Positions 1 through 9,199 of a DNA stretch of 64,000 nt are shown here, one piece after another; the first letter of the stretch is position 1, and each line of letters begins with the position of its first letter. Location of the stretch: contig OX352772.1 of the NCBI GenBank assembly GCA_947095535.1, positions 102,130,641 through 102,194,640 on the forward strand, read 5' to 3'. The notes under the pieces are model-generated. The model was given only the letters and a program-made list of their open reading frames with translations, was not told the origin of the DNA and ran no database searches. Made by a program: the position numbers and the translations under genes. Source of the DNA: Poecilobothrus nobilitatus. Its lineage: Eukaryota; Arthropoda; Insecta; Diptera; Dolichopodidae.

Positions 1-47
1 TATCATTTGTTTTTCTATGTATGGAATATATGATGTTCCAACACCTA

Positions 48-311
48 TCATATCTTTCTGCATACCTTTAATAAATATTTGAGTACTTTTTTCCCATTCT
101 TCCCATTCCCATTTGAGTACTTTTTTCCATACACATTTGGAACGAAATCATTAACATACATTTCTGAAATACCTACTTTCCACCTTGAATCACACATGTA
201 TTTATTCATTTTATTTGTAAAAGATGATAATGAATTTTCTGGATAATAGTTCATAGATGAATCACTGAGTAAAGTGACATAAAATTCATCATTTACTTGT
301 ATGTTGTCCAT
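48..311 (-). pseudogene. Penton/minor capsid-like protein, broken N-terminal fragment
   Basis: The first ~55 residues (FYVTLLSDSS, then YPENSLSSFTNKM and WKVGISEMYVNDF) have the pattern of the N-terminus of Polinton/adintovirus penton (single jelly-roll) proteins: a short strand, a segment naming the bound set of terms, then a 'W.VgisE' strand. After residue ~60 the frame becomes low-complexity, caused by a local duplication of a TTTGAGTACTTTTTTCC block (about 88-128). More penton-like coding appears to continue in another frame from 60 to 1. This is a degraded gene. The match is from pattern recognition only; a database search would be needed to confirm it. Confidence 0.5.
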
Positions 312-424
312 GAGCTTGCGGATTTATTCTTACGAATTGGGAAATTAAGTTCTGTTTGAGTATTACCTACTGCTGACCTTAAAACACGTCTTGACGAATT
401 ATTCAACTCTTTGCTATTTATAGT

Positions 425-958
425 TTTTTCTTTTTTCGTTGGTGGGCTTGGGCTATCTAAGGGGAACAGTTATAATATCTCCTGTATCAGTTTCAAAAAT
501 TTGTACATTTTGATTTCTAATTGATTTTCTTTTTCTAAGACGTTCTCCAACTGAAGCAGGTGACAATGCTTTTGTTAAAACATTTTCCTGAATTTCATCA
601 TCAGCTTCTTTTTCATATACTTGTTCTTCTTCAGGAAGTATACATTCTTATATTCAGGAAAACGCGATTGAGTTTCCACATCTATATACATTGGTTTTGC
701 ACGAGTTTGAGTACCTTTTGTTTCCGTAATTTTTATTTTCTCCTCTTTATTTCTAGGAAGTTGTCGTTTTTTTTTTCTTATTTTAAATAGATTTTGTCTG
801 TATAAATACCATTTTTGAGTGTCCGTGAGATGTTTATTTAACAATATTTTTTTCATATTTTTATCCAACTCATTAAGTTCAACGTCCGCATTTTGCTTCA
901 TTTTCTCATAAATCCCAGGTTTTAAAATTATCATTTTATTAAATGTTGTATTATTCAT
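425..958 (-). pseudogene. Polinton virion-associated protein, frameshifted
   Basis: An open frame begins at an ATG at 958 (MNNTTFNKMIILKPGIYEKM) and runs 127 codons to 575. Recognisable coding continues in a different frame from about 590 down to 435 (residues such as SPASVGERLRKRKSIRNQ), so the gene has been frameshifted near 580-590 and has later stops. The protein is basic and rich in Lys and Arg, with no membrane segment. Position between penton and the small basic protein, on the same strand as the ATPase, suggests a structural protein of the decayed element. Exact function is unknown. Confidence 0.45.
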
Positions 959-1290
959 TTTATAAAATTTCCGATTATCCCTGATAGTATTGCACCAAGA
1001 AGTGTAGGTAAAAATCCACCACGTTGAATAATAATTTTTCTTTTGCTATTTATAGATTTTTTCCGGCAAATAAGTGATCTTAATTCTTTTTTATACTTTC
1101 GTAATTGGGTTGTTGCTTTTTTACTCAGATTACAATTACCTTTTAAAATATTTAAAGAGATTTCGCAAAATGTTTTTATTACTTCAGAGTCACAGTGTTT
1201 TATAATTACTTTCTGGAATTTTGGTTTAAAGGTTTTTAATACGTGCAATATATGTCGATTGGTCTTCAAACGTTTCATATTCCTCCCCAA
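955..1290 (-). CDS. Small basic Polinton protein with hydrophobic C-terminus
   Basis: An intact 111-residue frame. The N-terminal two thirds are strongly basic (KRLKTNRHILHVLKTFKPKF). Near residues 85-111 there is KRKIIIQRGGFLPTLLGAIL followed by SGIIGNFIK, a short glycine-containing hydrophobic tail. Basic-then-amphipathic small proteins of this design recur beside the packaging ATPase in Polintons and resemble small core or minor virion proteins. The stop overlaps the ATG of the downstream gene by four bases (955-958), an arrangement typical of compact virus-like genomes. Its own start overlaps the degraded 3' end of the ATPase gene. Function is inferred from context only. Confidence 0.5.
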   Translation of the reverse strand: MGRNMKRLKTNRHILHVLKTFKPKFQKVIIKHCDSEVIKTFCEISLNILKGNCNLSKKATTQLRKYKKELRSLICRKKSINSKRKIIIQRGGFLPTLLGAILSGIIGNFIK

Positions 1291-1893
1291 ATTGTTCTAA
1301 TTGATCTCTCGTAATAACACAAACCTTTCCCAAATATATCACTTCTTAATCGAAATATATCATTAACGTCTTGAGTAAGATCTATTAATATATAGCCATA
1401 TGGGACTGACGTCACATCATTATATACTTTTTCAAATGCTTTAATTTGATTGGGATATGCGAGCTAGAGGTAATATCTGCGATTTATTTCTTAGATTTTT
1501 GAAAAGTACTAAATATTTACAGTTGAGTGAAATATCTCTTGAAAATTTACCCCGGTGAAAAACATTTTGTGTTACAAATATTACAGATAAATTTCTATGA
1601 TGTGATCCTCTAGTAAATAAATCCCATACATACTTATCATGAGAATTTAACATCATATCATCGATAATAACTAACAAAGGTTTTTGATTATCATTAAAAT
1701 CTGGAATAGTGTTACTATATTCCATATCTTTGACATATTTTGGAACGGCATTTTTGTCTGGATTACACCAAATTATTCTATTAATATGTGGTTGTATATT
1801 TTCTTTTTTATATTTTATTAAATTATGAATAAAAGTGGTTTTACCACAGCATGATGGACCAGCCACCATCATAGTAAACGAGTGAAACAGCAT
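1276..1893 (-). pseudogene. DNA-packaging ATPase (FtsK/A32-like), frameshifted
   Basis: The first 150 codons (1893-1441) hold a Walker A P-loop (AGPSCCGKT, residues ~11-19), a Walker B strand (LLVIIDDMM, ~93-101) and a downstream VIFVTQNVF strand, the order expected of A32/FtsK-type genome-packaging ATPases of Polintons. From about 1445 the protein continues in another frame (YNDVTSVPYGYILIDLTQDV), so at least one frameshift near 1441-1447 breaks it; the end near 1280 appears shifted again. In an intact element this enzyme would pump DNA into the capsid. The sequence is distant from the second ATPase in this window. Confidence 0.8.
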
Positions 1894-2012
1894 AATTATA
1901 TTAGTTAAAAACTAACTCTGTTAATCTATATTTATACGAAAAGCTCTTTTCCCGAAGTGAATATAAATGTAATTTAGTTATTCTATGGAACATTCTTCCA
2001 TAAACCTTCGAC

Positions 2013-2483
2013 ATGGTTAAACAAGTTCTCATAGTTGACCTACAATTTTTACAAGGAAATGAAAAGCAATATTTCCTAAAAGAGTTAGCCATACTTGAAA
2101 AAGGAAGTTTAATTCCAACTGTGTATCACTTCCAAGCACCGTACCCCGCAGAAGAACCTAGTCAGGATATGAAATACAATAACCAGTATTGCGAAAATAA
2201 AATAAATGAACTTAAATGGAATAACGGTTTAGTTGAATATTTAGATGTAAAATGTATATTAAAACACTATTTAGAGTCAGCTGAAAAAATTTATGTTAAA
2301 GGAGAACAAAAAAAACTTTTTCTTCAAAAGTACATTGACAGTGTTAAAATAGAAGATCTAAGCAGAAACTTGCCGTCATTGCAAAAGATTGATAACTTTA
2401 AATCAAATTGTCCTATACACTTATCAAACAACAATTTCAGATGTGCTGTTAAAAATTGTTATAATTTTAATTGTCAATTTTAA
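2013..2483 (+). CDS. Conserved Polinton accessory protein, unknown function (left copy)
   Basis: Intact 156-aa frame, divergently oriented from the ATPase. It is clearly related to the protein at 25530-26006: both begin with a beta-strand ending in Asp (VLIVDLQF here), then FLKELAIL, a PYP/PYS motif, and IYVKGEQKKLFLQ near residue 92, and both end in a Cys/His-rich segment (CPIH...CAVKNC). Keeping these features in two distant elements argues for a real function. The alternating strand pattern with early Asp and Glu vaguely recalls RNase H-like folds, but the spacing is not that of a standard DEDD exonuclease, so I do not assign an activity. Confidence 0.6.
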   Translation: MVKQVLIVDLQFLQGNEKQYFLKELAILEKGSLIPTVYHFQAPYPAEEPSQDMKYNNQYCENKINELKWNNGLVEYLDVKCILKHYLESAEKIYVKGEQKKLFLQKYIDSVKIEDLSRNLPSLQKIDNFKSNCPIHLSNNNFRCAVKNCYNFNCQF

Positions 2484-2503
2484 AGGAAAAAATGTTAGAT
2501 TAA

Positions 2504-2758
2504 GACTTTCAATTTTCATACTTGCACGATGTGAATTTAAATAACAAAACTAAAAAAGTTCACTTCAATATTAAACAAGAAATTCACGTTATGCATGTAT
2601 GGGAGTATGCTTACAGATCAGCAAGGAAAAGTCATTGGGAAGAATACGCACGTGATAGAAGTAGATTTCAAAGACGTATAGAAAAAGTTGGTCTCACTAT
2701 TTCTGCAATTTTAACATCTGCTCATCGTAAAAAAATGTTACAACTTAGATTTAAATAA
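2504..2758 (+). pseudogene. GADD34/PPP1R15-like PP1-recruiting protein (left copy, no ATG)
   Basis: The open frame (stop at 2501 to stop at 2756-2758) encodes KKVHFNIK, which contains a K-V-x-F protein-phosphatase-1 docking motif, followed ~14 residues later by WEYAYRSARKSHWEEYARDR and SRFQRRI. This motif order (RVxF, then W..A...AR...WE..ARDR.RF..RI) is the signature of the C-terminal domain of PPP1R15/GADD34, the regulatory subunit that brings PP1 to phosphorylated eIF2-alpha. There is no upstream in-frame ATG; the first (2591) lies after the docking motif. The 5' end is therefore lost, spliced, or uses a non-AUG codon such as the TTG at 2522. A homologue lies at 18565-18897. Confidence 0.7.
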
Positions 2759-2759
2759 A

Positions 2760-3814
2760 AATATAATAATAAAAGAATTTAAACATACAAAAATAAATGT
2801 CTTTTATTTTTATCTTATGTTTTTAAAATAGATACCATTTAACCTATCATTTAACCTATCTTTGAATTACTTTTTATTGTATACAAAAACAAAATCAAAA
2901 AAACAAAAAAACATAAATGCATATCAAGAGTAAAGAGTATATCTTTAGTTTAATCAGTTCCATATTTTTAATTTGCTGTTTGTTTTCTTTTTATTCATAT
3001 TTTCTGAACATTCTTAATTAAAAAAAATATCTTACACGACATGCAGTCAGCTAACTAATGACTTTCGTTTTCTCTTTTCTTCTATAAATTCTTCTATCCA
3101 GAAGAGATCACATTTTTATGTAAGCAAAAAAAATCTATATCTTACTTTAATTTTTTTTCTTTATGCTAACAAAAAAAAAAACAAAAACAAAAACACAAAC
3201 AGGATTACACTTTTTCTTTTCAATTTTAAATATACGCTGTAGATTTAAAAATAAAAAAAATGTTTCTGTTTTTTATTTTCATATAAGAAATTGTCTTACT
3301 ACTATTATATGTGCGCCTAGTATTTAAACTTCAGTTATACAATTTTGTTTATTAAGGGCCGACCCTACGGTCCTTTTTATTGTTTTATTATTGTTGTTTT
3401 ATTGTTTTTATTGTAAGGGCCGACCCTTTAAATTGTTTAACACTTGACTTCCTACTATAAAACCATTTGGAACTTATAAGTTAACAACCCACACATACAA
3501 CCTAACTTAAAACCTAAACCAAAACAAATTTTTGGCTTATAGTAACCAAGATAAATAAAATCAATTTGTTCAGTTCATAAACCCTGTCTGACAACATACA
3601 CAATATCAACAACCTTCACTTCCTATTATAAAACTATTTGGAACTTAAAAGTTAACAACCCACACATACAACTTAACTTAAAACCTAAACCAAAACGATG
3701 TTCTTGAGCTACTAACCAAGCATGACCTACATTAAACCCATAAATCAAAATGTAGGTCAACATGTCATGCGATATGGGTCAAATTTTTTTCCCATCCCAA
3801 AGTGCAGGGTTACC
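2760..3814. other. AT-rich non-coding interval
   Basis: No coding frame or recognisable gene. It contains poly-A/T tracts, a pair of AAGGGCCGACCCT motifs (about 3354 and 3416) and an 80-bp direct repeat described separately. It joins the decayed Polinton to the truncated BEL gag of the partial tandem unit. Confidence 0.5.
3446..3697. repeat. Direct repeat of ~80 bp, 171-bp offset
   Basis: The block at 3448-3525 (starting CTTCCTACTATAAAACCATT and containing GTTAACAACCCACACATAC) is repeated at 3619-3697 with a few substitutions. Between the copies is unrelated AT-rich sequence. Each copy has a TATAAAAC-like motif followed by a GTTAACAACCCACAC core, so they could be duplicated promoter or subterminal sequence of the decayed element; no gene follows them. 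Confidence 0.6.
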
Positions 3815-3837
3815 TACTCTTGATGTCGCTTCTTTTG

Positions 3838-4189
3838 GATTGAGACTCTTCTCCAGCTGGCGTGGATGGTCTTGCTGTCGGTTTTGTTTTCTATTTCTTA
3901 TATCCATTAATGAACGCTTTAAATTTGGTTATTAAGTTTAAGGAAAGTTCTTCTGCTTCTTCATAGCTTTTTTGATATTCCTTGAGTAAGGTGCTATTGT
4001 GCGCTTATCCCCCAGTACTTCTAGATGCTTCTCAACAAAACGTCTCCATATGCTGTGAACACGTTCCAGACGACTTTCGAAGTATTCCAATGAATGTCTG
4101 TCCTTGCTATCTTTCTTGTAATTTCTGTTGACTCTAAAAAGCTCTTCCAAATTAGCCCTTTGAATTTCTTCACAAGAAAGAGTAGTCAT
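3838..4189 (-). pseudogene. BEL/Pao gag N-terminus, truncated (partial unit)
   Basis: The ATG at 4189 starts MTTLSCEEIQRANLEELFRV, identical to the gag start of the copies at 35769 and 51810. The frame keeps homology for about 60 residues, then shifts; nucleotide similarity to gag continues to about 3815, where the copy is cut. Gag would form the retrotransposon particle. Only the N-terminal part is present. Confidence 0.75.
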
Positions 4190-4256
4190 TGTTTTTTTTA
4201 TGTTGATATAAACGGCTGGTCCAATTATCTTTTGATCATTTATGGTTAAATGATCA

Positions 4257-4270
4257 GGCTCGAAGGACCA
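4257..4270 (-). other. Candidate BEL primer-binding site
   Basis: On the minus strand this reads TGGTCCTTCGAGCC. It starts with TGG, complementary to a tRNA 3' CCA end, lies ~70 bases before the gag ATG, and is preceded by a CA as expected at an LTR 3' end. Related sites lie at 35837-35850 and 51878-51891. The LTR itself (starting TG at about 4272 on the plus strand) has no clear far boundary, because Harbinger sequence follows. Confidence 0.4.
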
Positions 4271-4629
4271 ATGATTTGTTTGTTGATAAACTGTTTATTT
4301 TGTTCTGTCTACTTATTATAAATTTACATCTTTCTATATAAATTAAATACTAAAATCAGCATTAATTACACCTTGAATATCGTTATACATTAAGTACAAT
4401 TATTTTCCCTATTATAAACTTGAAATATTTTTATACTGACCTACATTACTTTAAATCTACATTAAAATTTTACAACAACAGTTTACATTACATACATTTG
4501 ATATAACATAAGTTAATTTACTTAATACAATATTGTATTTCATTTAAACATTTAAGTTTATGCATAAAAATGCAGCGTCAGCGAAAACCATTGCATAACG
4601 TTTAATTGTTCAAGAAATTTTACTTATTA

Positions 4630-5107
4630 CTAAATATAGTAAATTTTAAATCGTAACTTACATTGACTAAAGTATTCTGAACAGCCATATTTTATATTAT
4701 AGCCAAATAACATAAAATAACTACTAAATTTTAAGTATGTACCTTCCTTTAAGAGTTCTGATTTCATTTCATTACATATGACGCTACAAACATATGGTAT
4801 AGTTTCTGATAGAAAAGCTAGCGATAAACGTGTTTGATATTCTAAACTTCTAAAGGTTTCTTCTGTCGTCAAGAATCGGAAAACCGCTATTAAGGTGTCC
4901 TCTTGCGAAGTATCTAGTCTCATTGTTCTATTTCGCTTCGTAATTTTTTTTGTATATGTATATTCTAAAATTTTTAAGAAGCACGTTTCGTTCATGAGGA
5001 TATAACGGGGGTACCCATCTTTGTCTTCCAATCTAAGTTCTTCAGTTAAAAATTTAAAAGAACTTTTAAAGTCTCTTCGCATTCGCCAAGACTTGACCAA
5101 AGGTTGT
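4630..5107 (-). pseudogene. PIF/Harbinger (HARBI1-like) transposase fragment, partial unit
   Basis: The frame encodes VKSWRMRRDF, LRLEDKDGYPRYILMNE and RFLTTEETFRSLEYQTRLSL followed by SETIPYVCSVICNEMK, which follow the order of the N-terminal half of PIF/Harbinger (HARBI1-like) transposases. The catalytic DDE half is missing. The N-terminus has been replaced at 5098: the right-hand copy (52293-52796) continues into the expected upstream coding, whereas this one crosses the unit junction into unrelated sequence (MVLQPL). This shows where the tandem duplication breakpoint lies. DNA transposon relic, not a host gene. Confidence 0.7.
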
Positions 5108-7451
5108 AAAACCAAAGGTGAAAGTCGTTTTTCGTCGCTGTCGCGTTTTAAAAGTTTATTTTTGGTATAAACTTATAAATACGTAAGCCAGCAACGCCGC
5201 GAATCGATTTTCTGCTAAATTGCGGACCTAACAAATTTTTGTAACATTGTATGCGAATTATATTATTGTATTATTTCGAATTATAATTGTATCCTTAGAA
5301 TATAGAGTATAAGGAAAAGTAATTCCAAAAAATAGTGAGGCAAATTCTAATACAATGACAAAACACTACTACATCGAAAATATTGAGTGTCGTTGCCACG
5401 AATCTTTCAAAAGAGCATTGCTCACTGAATATATTTTTTAAGTTTCAAGAGCACCACTTTTAATATTTTAAAAAGATAATTTTCATTCTTATTCGAACTG
5501 AAATATAAAAATAATATCATATTATTTATGTTTTGTATTTTTTTATGTTAAATTATATGTTAAATTAAAACAATTCTAGATAGAATTATTAAACTAATAA
5601 TGACAACTTATTTCCAAAGGAATCTTCCTAAGGTTCGTACAAACTAAGGTTCATACAAACTGAAATAAAAACTGGTATTTGTATAGCCTTTATGTTAGAT
5701 TTAATACCACTCCCAAAATCAACAAAACCGTAACAATCATTCCCAAATCAATCAGTATGTTGCCGTATATAGATTTCATCAAATACTACATTTAAAAAAC
5801 GCTCAATTGTTGTTGTTGTTGTTTTGTTGCTAATTACCGAGATAAAAAATTTTGATTCAAAGCAAATTTTTTTAGTTCAGAAGAATAGTTTTTGGACAGT
5901 AATTTATTATTTTTTAATATTTGACGATCTAAAATTAATTTACTGGGTCCTGAAATTTCTTCTAACATAGCAAAAACTTAATCTGGAAAACTTTAATTTT
6001 TAATTTTTCTTCTATTGTTTTGTTTTAAGGTTTTAATTTTCCTATCCTCCTTTTTCATTCTTTCTTTCAAAAGCCGTAATTTTTCTTTCTTTCTTGGTTT
6101 TTAGACTACAAAGAATGGATTAGATGTTGGGAATAATTTTCGGTTTAAAGAAATTCTTTTGTTTTTGTTATTGCTAATTTTATGATTATATGAACTAACA
6201 GTTAAAGGAATCGGAAACTCTACCTAGAAAAGCTAATTATACATTATAATGTACAAACAATTTTATTTTAATATTAATTTATTTTATAACTTTTATAATA
6301 TAAAAATCCATATTATGCGATTTAATAAAAGCAATTTAATAAAAAGCGAACTAGAAAACAACACTCCAATTTTCTCAAAAGCAAGTTGATCACGTGAGCA
6401 ATATGTTAGCTGCAAAACACTTGGCTGCAGCTACACATTTATCACGCGACTCATTGATAGCCAACTGGTTCTAGTCCATTTAAAATTGATTGCATATTAC
6501 TAACATCCACTTTGATTTAAGCCCTTCATTCTTGGGAAATCAAAAGAATAAACTATTAATTTTTGTTGGGAATTATAAATTTATATATTAAAACAAAAAT
6601 TTTAATTAAATATTAAAAAATCAAAATATGAACAAAGTTTACATTTTTATAATAATAGCACACGTCACTGATACAAATATTTTTTCATCATGGCTTTTGT
6701 CAAAATTACAATTTTTTTGCATAGCATGATTTCTAAATTATTTAGGTTTTACACATTGTATTATTAATTTTATAATTTTATTATTATAATTTACACTTAC
6801 CTGTGAAACGATAATCCTATTTTTCGATGTTTTCCAGCATTTAGATTGTAAACTTGTAAACAAAACTAAACCAAACAAACAAAATAATTATATTGTCATG
6901 GAAATTTAATTTTTTTTTTTGACAATAACAGGCACATTTTGACAATTAAAGGTAATTGATAATACTTCACTAATTTTTATATACATACATACATATGTAC
7001 GTATACAGAATTTTCTATTCCTTAAACTCTATATTCTAATATTGTATTCAAAACCGAACAAAAAGTGTGCAAAATACAAAATCAAAGTGAAATAACGGAA
7101 ATCCTTGTGGGCAACGCTCAAACAGAGTGATTTTCCGTGCACGGGAAAAATCAAAACTTCGACCAAATACAATAATCGATTTTCTCGTGAATAATTCATT
7201 ATGCGATTGACTAATTTTTTGTGGATGGAAAATTTTTTTGAAATTTTTTGGTACACATAGAAAATAGATTCAAACCGCGTGAAAATAGTACAATTCGAAC
7301 AAATAACAATAGGTAATTATTAAAAATGATACTAAAAGTGGTTCAAACAACAATTCGTGCATTAATATAAAAACAAGAACAGGTCAAAATCAAAAACAAT
7401 AGACGAATAGTGTACTCCATTAATACACAAACTTTTTCGTGCGCAAATAAT
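5099..7451. other. Non-coding start of unit 1
   Basis: AT-rich DNA matching 36678-38870 in unit 2, except near 6270-6500, where unit 1 has about 200 bp (with AAGCAAGTTGATCACGTGAG) replaced in unit 2 by a shorter sequence. It has a CATACATACATATGTACG microsatellite near 6985. Apart from the weak THAP-like relic listed separately I see no genes; short frames such as 7029-7256 show no protein-like composition. Confidence 0.5.
5834..5968 (-). pseudogene. Possible THAP/P-element-type transposase relic
   Basis: A 44-codon frame reads MLEEISGPSKLILDRQ, then SSELKKFALNQNFLSR. The '(E)LkkFAL..nFlS' pattern is like the region after the coiled coil in THAP-domain, P-like transposases. It is preceded on the same strand (to ~6110) by a Lys/Glu-rich stretch in other frames (KKERKITAFERKN) that could be the coiled coil. 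Too short and broken for a firm call. The same relic is present in unit 2 near 37393-37530. Confidence 0.3.
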
Positions 7452-7799
7452 CAGTACTATATAAGCTTAGCATGTCCTGGTACAACCAGTTTTCCATCAA
7501 TAAAAAAAAAGAAAAAGTAGAGAAAAAGAAAAACACAAAAAGAACATAAACAAACAATTTTTAAACAAAAAAAGTGCTAAATAAAAACAAACAGTCTTTC
7601 CTGAAATTAGTGAAAACCCCAAAGATATAGAGGAAAAAACCTAATAATCAAGCCGCAAGCGCCCAATAGATGCATAAGGGGCTTCAACATATTTATAATT
7701 GACAAACAACTTAGGAGTATCGTCCTGGGTGGGAGCTCAAAATATAACAGAGAGAGGAACATCATTTTAGAAGCGCCGAACAAACCATACGCCAACAAG

Positions 7800-9127
7800 A
7801 TGCTCGCAACAAAGAAACTCAGCACAGGGTGGAACACTAAGGAAAACATCACTGTAGAGATGTTCAAATCTTTGAATCAATGTAAAGGCATCTTCTACTC
7901 CTATGACTTGGCAGGGGAGTTCTACAAAGATGAGGAAATTATTCAAAACCTCAACGAAGATAACAAGAACGCTGAGATCACGAAAATTTACAGGTTCCCA
8001 GCGAAGACTACGGATAGAAATGGGAAACCCAGAAAATACTGCGGCCTAGTCAGCGTGGCCTTCGACACCTGCCAGCTGCCAGAAGAGCTAAAGGTGGGGT
8101 CCACGATCGTGACGGTTAAGAAATCCTACCCCAACCCCATAAGATGCACGAACTTCCAGAGACTCAACCATAGAGTCAAGTTCTGAGGAGCAAAACCCCC
8201 AATTGCGACGTATGCAGCGCGGAGATCATACCAGAAGTCGCGGAAGAACATAGAAGTAAATGCATAAACTGTGCCTCGGAAGCTTAGGACGATAACCACA
8301 AGCCTAGCGACAGGGGATGCCCAGCATACGTAAAAGAGAAGGAGCTGCTAAAAATCAAAACCGACCTCAGGTGTACTAGGAGTGAAGCCTACGAGGTCTA
8401 CATAAAAAATACGGCAAATGAAGAAGCATTGCGAGCAAGCAAATCGATCATAAAGAACAACCCAACCTGCCTGCCTCGTAAGCGGACGCACTTGCTAAAT
8501 AGGACACCTCCCTACCGAAGCCAGAAACTACAGTAAAGCCAGCGGAATTTCAAGTTGGACCCGCTACCCAACTAGCTCTACAAATCTCCAACACAATTAA
8601 CAACAACAGAACATCGAGCATAACAGAAACAATCCCCAAAGCAGTGAAATTAGACAGTGCGCCACCAAAAAGTAACCATACAAGGAAGACCCAATCCGAA
8701 ACTTACACACTCAGGCAAACCCAAAGCACCCAACATAAGCAAAAACAACAAAACACCCTAACAATAGGAGGAAACAAGCATGAAAAAAATCAAATAGCAG
8801 ATCACAAAACAACTTCGAAAATACACACACTCAAAACCAAGTAGGCTCAGGTTAAACAGGCGCAATCAATCGGACTCAGAAATGGAAACCTCTGAAGACG
8901 ATTCACACGTCCCACCACAGGTAACAGACAGCAAACAAAAATTGAGAGGAGCTGGCAGCTCAGAGAAGCCAGCCACTAACAAACCGCACATTTTCGATCC
9001 GGAGACCTACCGTAAAAACGAAACCAAAAAAAAGCAGCAGAAAAAACCAAACAGATTTGATACCACCAGACCAACAGCCATGATAGAAAACCCTGCAATA
9101 GCAGGCATGGTCTTCATCCCGAAATAA
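7800..9127 (+). pseudogene. I-element ORF1 (Gag-like), broken
   Basis: The ATG at 7800 opens a 128-codon frame (MLATKKLSTGWNTKENITVE) ending RCTNFQRLNHRVKF. Just after its stop, other frames encode Cys/His clusters (CDVCSAEI, CINCASEA, GCPAYVKEKELL) that form the CCHC zinc-knuckle region of I-type ORF1 proteins. Further frames at 8644-8844 and 8882-9127 encode Lys/Gln/Thr-rich C-terminal parts. The protein would bind element RNA. Frameshifts and stops after 8186 make it non-functional. Confidence 0.65.
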
Positions 9128-9199
9128 GACAAATGCCAATATCAAGCAACAGCACCAGCCCCACCATCACGCCAGCAATACGAGGGAGGTATGTCATCC

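Larger units (their letters stand above)
1..2760. mobile_element. Decayed Polinton/Maverick fragment (left element)
   Basis: A run of Polinton-type genes: a penton-like fragment, a virion-protein relic, a small basic protein and a packaging ATPase on the minus strand, then two accessory genes on the plus strand. Several frames are broken, and no polymerase, major capsid protein or terminal inverted repeat is visible, so this is one end of an element cut by the window edge or by decay. Its ATPase is very different in sequence from the one at 21014-21697, so it belongs to another Polinton lineage. The right limit near 2760 is simply the end of the last recognisable gene. Confidence 0.75.
3815..5098. 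repeat. Partial first copy of the ~16-kb tandem unit
   Basis: Corresponds to 35410-36677 and 51450-52719: BEL gag start, non-coding leader and Harbinger transposase fragment in the same order and orientation. Homology fades near 3815, where the left Polinton flank begins, and it joins unit 1 at 5098/5099 with the same junction seen between units 1 and 2. The gag part is more diverged here than between units 1 and 2. Confidence 0.75.

Noticed and set aside
560..790. Plus-strand open frame opposite the left virion-protein gene
   Set aside because: Leu/Phe-rich shadow of the coding minus strand; no independent support.
2013..2483. Assignment of the accessory protein as a DEDD exonuclease
   Set aside because: The early Asp lacks the Glu two residues later required by that motif, so only a loose fold resemblance remains.
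1..2760. A terminal inverted repeat shared between the left and the complete Polinton
   Set aside because: No sequence of the 652-bp TIR is present near the left element.
4272..4560. Complete BEL LTR
   Set aside because: A candidate primer-binding site and TG start are present, but I could not find the opposite end or a matching copy at the 3' end of pol.
7029..7256. 75-codon minus frame conserved in both units (also 38438-38665)
   Set aside because: Similarity only reflects the recent unit duplication; composition looks random and no motif is recognisable.
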